A stretch of DNA of 7,242 bases, taken from positions 1 through 7,242 of the forward strand of contig PLSJ01000363.1 of assembly GCA_003165115.1 (NCBI GenBank). The letters are read 5' to 3'. Both the position numbers and the translations under genes were made by a program. Shown here in pieces: positions 1-5,821 of this stretch (positions within the stretch are counted from its first letter, which is position 1; each line of letters opens with the position of its first letter). The notes under the pieces are model-generated. The model searched no databases and had not been told where the DNA came from. It saw nothing but the letters and a program-made list of their open reading frames with translations. This DNA comes from Syntrophaceae bacterium (GTDB lineage Bacteria; Desulfobacterota; Syntrophorhabdia; Syntrophorhabdales; WCHB1-27).

Positions 1-58
1 ATTAATGAGACAGTACACTAGTTAGCTAGTTTCCAAATGCGTTTGCCCTGACAGGCCC

Positions 59-87
59 TTGAGCTTCGGCCCCCTTTCCATTAGACT
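59..87 (+). promoter_or_regulatory. Candidate sigma70 promoter for the HAD phosphatase gene
   Basis: A -35-like TTGAGC (59-64, 4 of 6 to consensus) and a -10-like TAGACT (82-87, 4 of 6) are separated by 17 bp. Transcription would then start at about position 93-95, on or next to the ATG at 93, so the mRNA would be leaderless. This fits the lack of any Shine-Dalgarno sequence before that ATG. Both boxes are imperfect, so this is an inference from spacing and position only. Confidence 0.35.
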
Positions 88-92
88 ATGGG

Positions 93-737
93 ATGCCCTT
101 AAAACTCATTATCTTCGACCTTGACGGTACGCTCGTCGATTCGAGCCTCGACATCTGCAACGCCCTTAATCATGCGATCCGCGCCGACGGCGTTCCGGAG
201 GTGAGCGTGGACGAAATGATTGCGCTCGTTGGGGAGGGAGCATCCGCGCTCATCGGGAAGCTGATCGAAAAGAGGGGTCTCGACCTTGACGTGCCCACGC
301 TGCTTCGGAGGTTCCTCGACTACTACCGGACCCATTTGGCCGATCACTCCGCACCCTATCCCGGTACCGAAAAGATGCTGCGAACCCTGTCCCGGCAGAA
401 GAAAGCGATCGTCTCCAATAAGCTCGAAGCCCTGACGATCCAGCTCCTCAAGGCCCTTGACCTCCTGGAGCACTTCGACTACGTGGCGGGCGGAGACACG
501 GGCGCCCAGAAGAAGCCTTCCCCCGTACCCATCTTCGACGCACTCGCCCGGTTCGATACCCTGCCCGGTGATGCGCTCTTCGTGGGGGACAGCATCTATG
601 ACATGGCGGCGAGCCGGGCGGCGGGCGTGAGGAGCGTGGCCGCCCTCTACGGCTACGGCTCTCCCGGCTTTTCGCAAGGGGCCGATTATTCCATAGGGCG
701 CATCGAAGAGCTGATAGACCTCGTCGCGGGCCTATAG
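93..737 (+). CDS. HAD-superfamily hydrolase, phosphoglycolate phosphatase-like (subfamily IA)
   Basis: A soluble 214-residue Mg-dependent phosphatase of the haloacid dehalogenase superfamily. Motif I is FDLDGTLVDS near the N-terminus, with D9 as the expected nucleophile and D11 as the acid/base. Motif II is VSNK with S108, motif III is the lysine in KKPSP (about 140-141), and motif IV is FVGDSIYD with D166 and D170. The insert between motifs I and II (about 17-85) is helical in character, as expected for a C1-type cap of subfamily IA. Length and motif order match Gph (2-phosphoglycolate to glycolate), but pyrophosphatase, nucleotidase and sugar-phosphatase members look the same at this level, so no symbol is given. 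The ATG at 93 is the only ATG before the active site in this frame, and an in-frame stop lies at 60-62. No Shine-Dalgarno sequence precedes it, so translation may be leaderless. The gene is convergent with the NagA gene downstream. Confidence 0.9.
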   Translation: MPLKLIIFDLDGTLVDSSLDICNALNHAIRADGVPEVSVDEMIALVGEGASALIGKLIEKRGLDLDVPTLLRRFLDYYRTHLADHSAPYPGTEKMLRTLSRQKKAIVSNKLEALTIQLLKALDLLEHFDYVAGGDTGAQKKPSPVPIFDALARFDTLPGDALFVGDSIYDMAASRAAGVRSVAALYGYGSPGFSQGADYSIGRIEELIDLVAGL

Positions 738-758
738 TCTGCTTCGGAATTATTGCTG

Positions 759-781
759 CCCTCTCCCCCTCGGGGAGAGGG
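759..781. terminator. Perfect inverted repeat between two convergent genes, possible bidirectional terminator
   Basis: CCCTCTCCCC (759-768) and GGGGAGAGGG (772-781) form a perfect 10-bp stem with a 3-base CTC loop. It sits 21 bp after the phosphatase stop codon and 2 bp after the NagA stop codon, so it is placed to end transcription from both sides. Neither strand shows a clear T-run after the stem, so it is not a textbook intrinsic terminator. GC-rich stems of this kind are also common as dispersed intergenic repeats. Confidence 0.5.
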
Positions 782-783
782 GG

Positions 784-1632
784 CTACCCTTCCAGATAGG
801 CGCGGGGGTTCGTCGTCATGGCGCTCGTGACGTAGTCCGCGTCGAAACCGGCCTCCATGAGCCGCCGGGCGGCCTCCGTCACCGTCAGCGATCCCCCCGA
901 CAGCCTGCCCTTCTCCATGGGTGGCTTTCCCCCCGAGATGTCCGTATCCCGGACCGAATCCGACACGAGAATGAGCCTCCCGGCGATTTTCAGCGAAAAA
1001 ATAAGCTCCACGGTCCTACGATGGAGATGCACGAGGTCCCCGATGATCTCCACATAGATTTCTTTGTTGAGCAGACCGAAGCCGGCAATCCCCGGCTCCC
1101 GGTGATGAAGACCGCGCATGGCGTTGAAGAGGTGCGTAATCCCCCTCGCGCCTGCCCTGAACCCCGCCTCGGCTTCCGCATAGGTCGCGTTCGAGTGGCC
1201 CATGTTGACCCTGATTCCCGCATCCGCCATCCGCCCGATCAAACCGATGGCCCCATCCAGCTCCGGCGCCATCGTCACGATCCGCACGATGTCCTCGAAG
1301 CCCTCCATCAACTCCCGGAACGCGCTTTCCGAAGGCGGGATGAAAGAGCCGGGGTCGAGGGCGCCGGCCATGAGAGGGTTCAGGAACGGCCCTTCGAGGT
1401 GGGCCCCGACGATCCGCGCCTGCCCCGCGCGCTGCCGCGCCATGGCGGCCTTTACCGCCGCGATCTGTCCCCGCATGGCATCCGTGGGAGCGGAGTAGAT
1501 GGAAAGCACGATCTCCGACACGCCCGCCCTGCCCTGGGCCTCGGCGATTCTCAGCATTGCGCCGGGGTCCGTGGTCCGTGTGTCGGTCCCCGCGATCCCG
1601 TGCGTGTGCAGGTCTATGATCTTTGCAGGCAT
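784..1632 (-). CDS. nagA: NagA-type N-acetylglucosamine-6-phosphate deacetylase, catalytic barrel only
   Basis: A 282-residue amidohydrolase-superfamily enzyme, expected to convert N-acetylglucosamine-6-phosphate to glucosamine-6-phosphate plus acetate in the cytoplasm. Visible sites are HTHG near the N-terminus (H9, H11), the metal ligand Glu in HLEGPF (E80), GHSNAT (H146), THLFNAM (H167, with the N-A pair that contacts phosphate in NagA), HREPG (R178), DLVHL (H202) and the catalytic Asp in VSDS (D225). The protein starts at the first barrel strand and ends at NPRAYLEG, where E. coli NagA (about 380 residues) runs on for several dozen residues. Both pieces of the usual beta-sandwich subdomain are therefore absent, although every catalytic residue is kept. 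A longer form from a GTG at 1695 would add 21 unconvincing residues and run across the divergent promoter region, so the ATG at 1632 is preferred. No Shine-Dalgarno sequence is seen. A related N-acetyl-sugar-phosphate could be the substrate. Confidence 0.85.
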   Translation of the reverse strand: MPAKIIDLHTHGIAGTDTRTTDPGAMLRIAEAQGRAGVSEIVLSIYSAPTDAMRGQIAAVKAAMARQRAGQARIVGAHLEGPFLNPLMAGALDPGSFIPPSESAFRELMEGFEDIVRIVTMAPELDGAIGLIGRMADAGIRVNMGHSNATYAEAEAGFRAGARGITHLFNAMRGLHHREPGIAGFGLLNKEIYVEIIGDLVHLHRRTVELIFSLKIAGRLILVSDSVRDTDISGGKPPMEKGRLSGGSLTVTEAARRLMEAGFDADYVTSAMTTNPRAYLEG

Positions 1633-1637
1633 CCTAC

Positions 1638-1667
1638 AAGATAGCAGAAAACAGGAGAGGCTGTCCG
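1638..1667 (-). promoter_or_regulatory. Weak candidate promoter for the nagA gene
   Basis: Read on the minus strand, CGGACA (1667-1662) and TATCTT (1643-1638) are separated by 18 bp, each matching 4 of 6 consensus bases. The predicted start is about 1631, at the nagA ATG (1632), which would again give a leaderless message and would explain the missing ribosome binding site. Its -35 box lies 6 bp from the -35 box of the nitroreductase promoter. The match is weak on its own. Confidence 0.3.
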
Positions 1668-1673
1668 CACAAA

Positions 1674-1702
1674 TTGACACGGGTAGAGTCGACACGTATA
1701 GT
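1674..1702 (+). promoter_or_regulatory. Strong sigma70-type promoter for the nitroreductase gene
   Basis: A perfect -35 box TTGACA (1674-1679) and the -10 box TATAGT (1697-1702, 5 of 6) are separated by the optimal 17 bp. Transcription would start at about 1709, giving a leader of about 20 nt that contains the ribosome binding site. This is the clearest promoter in the window. Confidence 0.75.
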
Positions 1703-1714
1703 TATAGAGACCAT

Positions 1715-1725
1715 GGAGAGGAGAG
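1715..1725 (+). promoter_or_regulatory. Ribosome binding site of the nitroreductase
   Basis: The purine-rich run GGAGAGGAGAG contains AGGAG (1719-1723), 5 nt before the ATG at 1729. It fixes that start codon. Confidence 0.75.
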
Positions 1726-1728
1726 AAT

Positions 1729-2382
1729 ATGGACCTGACCGAAATCATACAAGAGCGGAAGAGCATCCGGGCCTTCAAGAGCGACCCGGTGCCCAGGGAG
1801 AAGGTGGAGGAAGTGCTTGGCCTGGCGATCCGCGCGCCTTCCGCGATTAACCTCCAACCCTGGGAATTGACGGTGGTGATGAATGAAGAGCGCCAAAGGC
1901 TGAGCAGAAGACTGCTCAAGGCATACAGGGAGAAGCGGATCCAGTGCAGCCCCGGAAACGTCAAGCCTATGCCCCGGATGTTTACCGCCCGGGGCGTCGC
2001 TTCTTTTGAGGAGATGAAGCCCTATCTCGACGAAATAGGGTCCGATTTCAACCAGTACATCAACGAGGGAAGCTGCAATTTCTACGGGGCGCCCGTTGCC
2101 GTCATCATGTGCCTCGACAACTCTTTTTCACAGGCCCGCCTCGTGGACATAGGCATCTGCCTCGGCTACCTCGTGCTCGCCGCCCATCGCCTGGGACTCT
2201 GGACCTGTCCCATAGGTCTCATCGCCGCGTATAAGGATGAGGTCAAAGACATGCTGAACATCCCCGAGGATAAGGATGTGGTCATTGGGGTGGCCCTCGG
2301 CTATCCCGACTGGGAACACCCCATCAATCGCTTCACGTCACCGAGGGACACACTGGACAAAGTAGTCCGGTGGATAGAGTGA
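1729..2382 (+). CDS. Nitroreductase family protein (FMN-dependent NAD(P)H oxidoreductase)
   Basis: A 217-residue member of the nitroreductase/flavin reductase fold, which works as an FMN-binding homodimer and passes electrons from NAD(P)H to nitroaromatics, quinones or other acceptors. The N-terminal ERKSIRAF (about 9-16) holds the R-x-S-x-R pattern that grips the FMN phosphate. It is followed by APSAINLQPW (36-45), the usual PSxxNxQPW flavin-contact segment. The C-terminal part has DIGICLGYLVLAAHRLGL (140-157), the core helix of the fold, and the closing VALGYPD (188-194). The length is typical. Five cysteines are present (for example C73, C116, C160), but there is no CxxCxxC ferredoxin-like extension, so this is the short form. 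It has its own near-consensus promoter and ribosome binding site, diverges from nagA, and ends 25 bp from the end of the oppositely oriented S1 gene. The physiological substrate cannot be read from the sequence. Confidence 0.92.
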   Translation: MDLTEIIQERKSIRAFKSDPVPREKVEEVLGLAIRAPSAINLQPWELTVVMNEERQRLSRRLLKAYREKRIQCSPGNVKPMPRMFTARGVASFEEMKPYLDEIGSDFNQYINEGSCNFYGAPVAVIMCLDNSFSQARLVDIGICLGYLVLAAHRLGLWTCPIGLIAAYKDEVKDMLNIPEDKDVVIGVALGYPDWEHPINRFTSPRDTLDKVVRWIE

Positions 2383-2407
2383 CGCCTCGCGGGGCCTGTC
2401 CCTCCGG

Positions 2408-3886
2408 TTAATTCTCCCCTTGCAGGTGCCTTTTCAGCAACTCGCCGAAACTGCCAAGGGCGGATGACGATGTCTGGTCGTCGCCCTTTTGCTGTGTCCG
2501 GTAGTGCTTGAATTCTTCCTGCTCCACCTTATCGTTCACCGCATTCCGGCTGAGGGACACCTTTCTCGTCTGCTTATCCGATCCGATGACCGCCACCTGC
2601 ATCTTCATTCCCACCGGGAACATCCGGCTATGGTTCGTGCCTTTGGGGGTGCCCATCTCCGAGTTCGGAATGAGGCCGCTGATCCCACTGTCGAGCTTCA
2701 GGAAAATCCCGTAAGGCATTACCCGCTCCACCGTTCCCTCCGTCACATCTCCCACTTCCGGAAGGGCGACTTCCTCTTTCGGCTGCTCGAGGGTGAGGGA
2801 TATCTTCTTGTTGGCTTCGTCAACGGCCAGCACAAGCGGCTCGACCCACTGGCCTACCTCGGCCACTTCCTTCGGGTGGTTGATATGTCTTCCCGCACCC
2901 AGGTTTGAGATATGGATGAGGCCGTCAATGCCCGGCTCCAGGTTGACGAAGGCGCCGAACGGCGCAAGCCGGACGATGACGCCCTTTACCTTGGTTTCCA
3001 CCAGGTATCTCTCGGACACACCCTGCCACGGGTCCGGTTTGAGGGCCTTGAGGCTCAAGGTCAGCCGGTTCTTCTCCCAATCGAGACCTATTATCTTTAA
3101 CGTCACTTCCTGTCCCACGGAGAGCACGTCGGCAGGTCTTTCGGCCCTATCCCAACCGATCTCGCTCGCGGGAATAAGGCCGTCCACGCCGCCTAGATCG
3201 ACAAAGGCGCCGAAGCCCTGGATGGACCGTACTATGCCGGTCAGCTCCATACCCACGCTCAGCGTCTCCTTGAGGCGCTCGGCCTGGGCCCGCCGCTCTT
3301 CCTCGAGAAGGGCGCGCCGGGAAAGGACCACATTCCGTCCGTCGCTCTCGAATTCGACTACTTTAAAGGAGAAGGTCTGGCCCACGTACTGCTCAGCCTC
3401 CCTGCTCACCCTGAGGTCCATCTGGGAAAACGGGCAAAAACACCTGGCGCCGCCCACCGTCACCTCGTATCCCCCCTTCACCGCCGCCTTCACCTTTCCC
3501 GTGACGGGAAGGTTCGCGTGGTACGCGTCGCGGATACCGGCCACATCCAGCGTCGAATAGCCGCGGATGCGTGTGGTCAGGCGCTTCACGCCATTTTGCA
3601 CCGCGAGGAAAAAGGCATCGACCTCGTCGCCCTCGCGCACGCCGCCCGAGCCGTCCTCTCTCGCAAACTCCGACAGGCCGATGACGCCCTCGCTCTTTCC
3701 GCCCATGTCGACATAGACCAGATCGCCCGAAACGCTGATGACGGTCGTCTTTATCTTCTGACCGGGGGCAAGCCTTCCCGGCATCTTGCTCTCCCTCTCG
3801 AAAAGAGCGCCAAAATCTTCTTCCAGCCGGCCGTTCTCATCCCCGGCGTCGTCAATCCTGTCCACTGCCATAGTTTCTTCAGACAT
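2408..3886 (-). CDS. 30S ribosomal protein S1-like RNA-binding protein with five S1 domains
   Basis: A 492-residue RNA-binding protein. After an acidic N-terminal stretch (about 1-37) come five S1 (OB-fold) domains at roughly 41-107, 125-191, 211-282, 295-368 and 377-449. The first two resemble the divergent ribosome-binding domains 1 and 2 of proteobacterial S1 (VDMGGKSEG; VKGGYEV). Domains 3 to 5 carry the canonical RNA-binding pattern (GFGAFVDLGGVDGLIP, PFGAFVNLEPGIDGLIHIS, PYGIFLKLDSGISGLIP). The tail (about 450-492) is charged and low in complexity, ending in a short amphipathic GSFGELLKRHL segment. E. coli S1 has six domains and 557 residues, so this protein is one domain shorter. It is either this organism's S1 or a second S1 paralogue acting on mRNA or translation. 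The ATG at 3886 is preceded by GAGGA with about 9-10 nt spacing (GTGAGGA at 3896-3902). A TATAAA lies at 3911-3916, but no good -35 box accompanies it. Confidence 0.9.
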   Translation of the reverse strand: MSEETMAVDRIDDAGDENGRLEEDFGALFERESKMPGRLAPGQKIKTTVISVSGDLVYVDMGGKSEGVIGLSEFAREDGSGGVREGDEVDAFFLAVQNGVKRLTTRIRGYSTLDVAGIRDAYHANLPVTGKVKAAVKGGYEVTVGGARCFCPFSQMDLRVSREAEQYVGQTFSFKVVEFESDGRNVVLSRRALLEEERRAQAERLKETLSVGMELTGIVRSIQGFGAFVDLGGVDGLIPASEIGWDRAERPADVLSVGQEVTLKIIGLDWEKNRLTLSLKALKPDPWQGVSERYLVETKVKGVIVRLAPFGAFVNLEPGIDGLIHISNLGAGRHINHPKEVAEVGQWVEPLVLAVDEANKKISLTLEQPKEEVALPEVGDVTEGTVERVMPYGIFLKLDSGISGLIPNSEMGTPKGTNHSRMFPVGMKMQVAVIGSDKQTRKVSLSRNAVNDKVEQEEFKHYRTQQKGDDQTSSSALGSFGELLKRHLQGEN

Positions 3887-4005
3887 ATTTTGTCGTCCTC
3901 ACTTTCAAACTTTATATCGTTAAACTTTACTGCGAATCACTCCGGGAAATAGTCTACTACCTCGCGGGGCTAATGTCCATAGCTCCTTAAGTTCCGCACG
4001 TTCAT

Positions 4006-4025
4006 TGCCGTCCTTCCGGGCGGCA
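4006..4025 (-). terminator. Small hairpin downstream of the CMD-family gene
   Basis: TGCCG (4006-4010) pairs with CGGCA (4021-4025), and two further G-C pairs close a 4-base loop (GGAA on the minus strand). One position in the stem is a mismatch on the minus strand. It lies just 3' of the stop codon of the CMD-family gene, but no T-run follows, so terminator activity is uncertain. Confidence 0.3.
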
Positions 4026-4028
4026 GGC

Positions 4029-4421
4029 TCATGTAAGGGGCCATTCGCCCCTTTCTTTCAGCACGTCCCGATAGACGCTAAGCGCCTCGTTCACCTTCGG
4101 CATGCCCCCGTAAGGGGCGAGCTGAAAGAATACCTCGGCGAGTTTTTTCGGGTCGCACCCGACGTTCAGCGCCGCGTTCACGTGCAGCCGAAGCTCGTCG
4201 GCGGCGCCCAGGGCCGCGAGCATGGCACACGCGACCATCTGTCTCTCCGGCAGCGAAAGCACGCCCCGCGAGTAGAGATTCCCCGTAATGAACATGGAAA
4301 GGTCGTTCGCCAGGTCGCGGTCGAACTCCTTCCACGTACGGTAAGGGGGGTCCATCTTGATGCCCTTCCCGAAGAGCTTTGCCGCGGTCTCCTGCGTCCT
4401 CTTTTTGATCTCGTCATCCAT
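4029..4421 (-). CDS. Carboxymuconolactone decarboxylase (CMD) family protein
   Basis: A 130-residue all-helical protein of the CMD/AhpD superfamily, which forms oligomers. The diagnostic C-terminal core is visible: LSLPERQMVACAM (55-67), then DELRLHVNAALNVGCD (75-90) with the conserved E-x-x-x-H, then KKLAEVFFQLAPYGGMP (92-108). This is the PcaC-like layout rather than the AhpD peroxidase layout. The only cysteines, C65 and C89, are not in a C-x-x-C redox pair, so thiol peroxidase activity is not supported. The family name alone does not establish gamma-carboxymuconolactone decarboxylation, and no other protocatechuate or beta-ketoadipate gene is nearby. The ATG at 4421 is chosen because AAGGAG (4428-4433) sits 6 nt upstream; an in-frame ATG at 4475 lacks such a site and would add 18 residues unlike the family. 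It lies 142 bp upstream of the S1-like gene. Confidence 0.85.
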   Translation of the reverse strand: MDDEIKKRTQETAAKLFGKGIKMDPPYRTWKEFDRDLANDLSMFITGNLYSRGVLSLPERQMVACAMLAALGAADELRLHVNAALNVGCDPKKLAEVFFQLAPYGGMPKVNEALSVYRDVLKERGEWPLT

Positions 4422-4427
4422 GGGTGG

Positions 4428-4433
4428 CTCCTT
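4428..4433 (-). promoter_or_regulatory. Ribosome binding site of the CMD-family gene
   Basis: AAGGAG on the minus strand, 6 nt before the ATG at 4421. It decides between that ATG and the in-frame ATG at 4475. Confidence 0.75.
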
Positions 4434-4491
4434 GTTCCCTTGTTCTTCTCTATCCCGGTTCACATGAAAATGCAAAAATCAACGTTGTCTT

Positions 4492-4521
4492 TATGTATCA
4501 TTTCTCCTGAAAAGGAGTCAA
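4492..4521 (-). promoter_or_regulatory. Weak candidate promoter for the CMD-family gene
   Basis: On the minus strand, TTGACT (4521-4516, 5 of 6) and TACATA (4497-4492, 3 of 6) are separated by 18 bp. A short inverted repeat CTCCT/AGGAG (4504-4508 with 4513-4517) lies partly inside the spacer and overlaps the edge of the -35 box, where a regulator could bind. The predicted leader would be about 64 nt. The -10 match is poor. Confidence 0.3.
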
Positions 4522-4525
4522 CAGC

Positions 4526-4559
4526 AAAAAGCTATCGCCACGGAATCGCCGTCGGGCGA
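4526..4559 (-). terminator. Possible weak terminator after the deacetylase-like gene
   Basis: TCGCC (4546-4550) and GGCGA (4555-4559) form a 5-bp stem with a 4-base loop, 12 bp past the stop codon of the deacetylase-like gene. A run of five T (minus strand) lies at 4530-4526, but it is about 15 nt beyond the stem, farther than in a standard intrinsic terminator. Confidence 0.25.
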
Positions 4560-4570
4560 AAAGACCCTTG

Positions 4571-5821
4571 TCAAGCCCGATTTTCGTCTCCGGGACCGGT
4601 TTTGCGCGGATGCGTTTTCTTTGCAAGAGATGGAATACACAACCATGTTCCAACGGAGATACCGACAATTAAGGCGCCGATCATCGCCCGTCCAATGGTC
4701 ACGTCCAGGTCATGAAAAACGTAAACGAGCACGGTGACCAATAGGGGTATGCTGCCATATATGCCTACGTTCATGAGAAATGCGGACCTGGGAAACATAA
4801 AACGGCCCGCCGCAAAAGAAACAAGCGCGACAAGGAGGATGATCGTTACATAGAAAAGTCCGGCGCACAACCACGAATACCCGTGATCCCTATCGGTATA
4901 TCGACTATCATATACTTTCACCAGGAATGAAGGCAGCAGATTCAATGCCGTGTGAATCGATCTGTTCAACAGGAACCGGCTCACCGTGAGATCGTTAATC
5001 ATTCCGGTCGCCTGACCGATTGACAGCAACCGGACGTCTTCCGTGGACCGGAGCCCGCGCAACAAATCCGAAAACTCCTGATAGGTAATCTTCCCGTGCT
5101 TCTTGTCAAACTCCCGAAAGTCGTACTCATGGAACACAACGACAATAACGGGTTGAGTGTCGGAGGAGTTTCGCGCCGCGCCGATTGCGTTCCGCAACTG
5201 AGGCAATTCGCATGTGGCCGGCAGAAAATTCAGCGTGGTGGTCTTCTCTGCCTTGCCTGCCTTGGAGGCCGAAAGAGTTGAAAACCCGAGATCCTCGAGG
5301 ACCCGTAACGTATTCAGGTCATACGCATTCCAGGGGGGCACAAAAGTGGTGACGGGGGCATCTATCAATGCTTCAAGGAACTTCTTGCCTTCGGCCAATT
5401 TCTTCGCCTGAACGCCGTAATCAAGGCCGGAGAATTCGTTCATTTCACGAACGCTGACTATCTGGTGCGCATACCCGTGCAATGCGACGTCCAAAATGCC
5501 GCTCTTAAGCGCGGCCTTCAAAATATTACCTTTTGTCGGGGTTAAGGGGAGAGAGTTCTGAGGAGATGGGTCATGCTCGGATCCCGCGCACACAAAAGGT
5601 ATGACAGCAAAGGTTACGGGGACTTTATTTTTGCGAAAAGCATCGATGATTTTTAACTCCGTGTCCATGGAACTCTTGGCCGAGTAATCATCGAACCGGA
5701 AGATAACGTTGATTTGCTTCGCTTTAGCTGTCTGGCCGCTGCAGCCCGTGAATGGAATCATACACGCAAAGAGAATTGCAATGAGAATGCCCCGGTAGAG
5801 AAGAACGACGTTTCCGATCAT
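4571..5821 (-). CDS. Membrane-anchored polysaccharide-deacetylase-like protein (NodB/DUF2334 type)
   Basis: A 416-residue envelope protein. The N-terminus has a basic-then-hydrophobic segment ending in PFTGCS, so Cys27 could be a lipobox cysteine (F at -3 is atypical); otherwise it is an uncleaved anchor or signal peptide. The domain at about 38-275 has the hallmarks of the NodB/polysaccharide deacetylase fold: FRFDDYS (Asp44-Asp45), the metal-binding H-x-x-x-H in HGYAH (H115, H119), PPWN (about 162-165) in the usual place of the RPP motif, and a late histidine in VFHEYDF (H231). Three membrane segments follow at about 316-338, 346-369 and 376-398, then a basic tail. The expected topology puts the domain outside the cytoplasm and the C-terminus inside, which agrees with the positively charged flanks. 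The substrate is unknown; N-acetylated cell-wall or surface polysaccharide is the family default. A GTG at 5827 has a better-spaced AAAGG site (5833-5837) and may be the true start. Gaps to both neighbours are about 150 bp. Confidence 0.8.
   Translation of the reverse strand: MIGNVVLLYRGILIAILFACMIPFTGCSGQTAKAKQINVIFRFDDYSAKSSMDTELKIIDAFRKNKVPVTFAVIPFVCAGSEHDPSPQNSLPLTPTKGNILKAALKSGILDVALHGYAHQIVSVREMNEFSGLDYGVQAKKLAEGKKFLEALIDAPVTTFVPPWNAYDLNTLRVLEDLGFSTLSASKAGKAEKTTTLNFLPATCELPQLRNAIGAARNSSDTQPVIVVVFHEYDFREFDKKHGKITYQEFSDLLRGLRSTEDVRLLSIGQATGMINDLTVSRFLLNRSIHTALNLLPSFLVKVYDSRYTDRDHGYSWLCAGLFYVTIILLVALVSFAAGRFMFPRSAFLMNVGIYGSIPLLVTVLVYVFHDLDVTIGRAMIGALIVGISVGTWLCIPSLAKKTHPRKTGPGDENRA

Noticed and set aside
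17..30. Short palindrome ACTAG/CTAGT in the AT-richer first 60 bases
   Set aside because: It has only 5 bp of stem and no gene, tRNA end or transposon terminus beside it. The first 92 bases hold nothing else I can support.
99..677. Long open frame on the minus strand opposite the phosphatase gene
   Set aside because: It is antisense to a gene with clear HAD motifs and has no recognisable domain or ribosome binding site; GC-rich codons keep the opposite frame open.
1021..1644. Open frame of about 207 codons on the plus strand inside nagA
   Set aside because: It overlaps the intact NagA coding region, and its product is a low-complexity Arg/Pro/His-rich string typical of antisense shadows.
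2793..3560. Open frame of 255 codons on the plus strand inside the S1-like gene
   Set aside because: It mirrors the repeated S1 domains, is rich in Ser/Thr/Pro/Arg and has no family features; the minus-strand S1 reading is unambiguous.
2385..3970. The 11-bp string CCTCGCGGGGC occurs on both sides of the S1-like gene (2385-2395 and 3960-3970)
   Set aside because: It is short and GC-rich in a GC-rich region, with no further matching flanks, so chance is the simplest explanation; it is not a credible target-site duplication.
3957..3980. Tiny minus-strand ORF (ATG GAC … TAG, 7 codons) upstream of the S1-like gene, preceded by AAGGAG
   Set aside because: The AAGGAG lies only 2 nt from the ATG, too close for normal initiation, and the peptide shows no attenuator-like codon pattern.
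4005..4715. Open frame of 236 codons on the plus strand across the CMD-family gene
   Set aside because: It crosses two genes that have better evidence and an intergenic gap, and has no recognisable domain.
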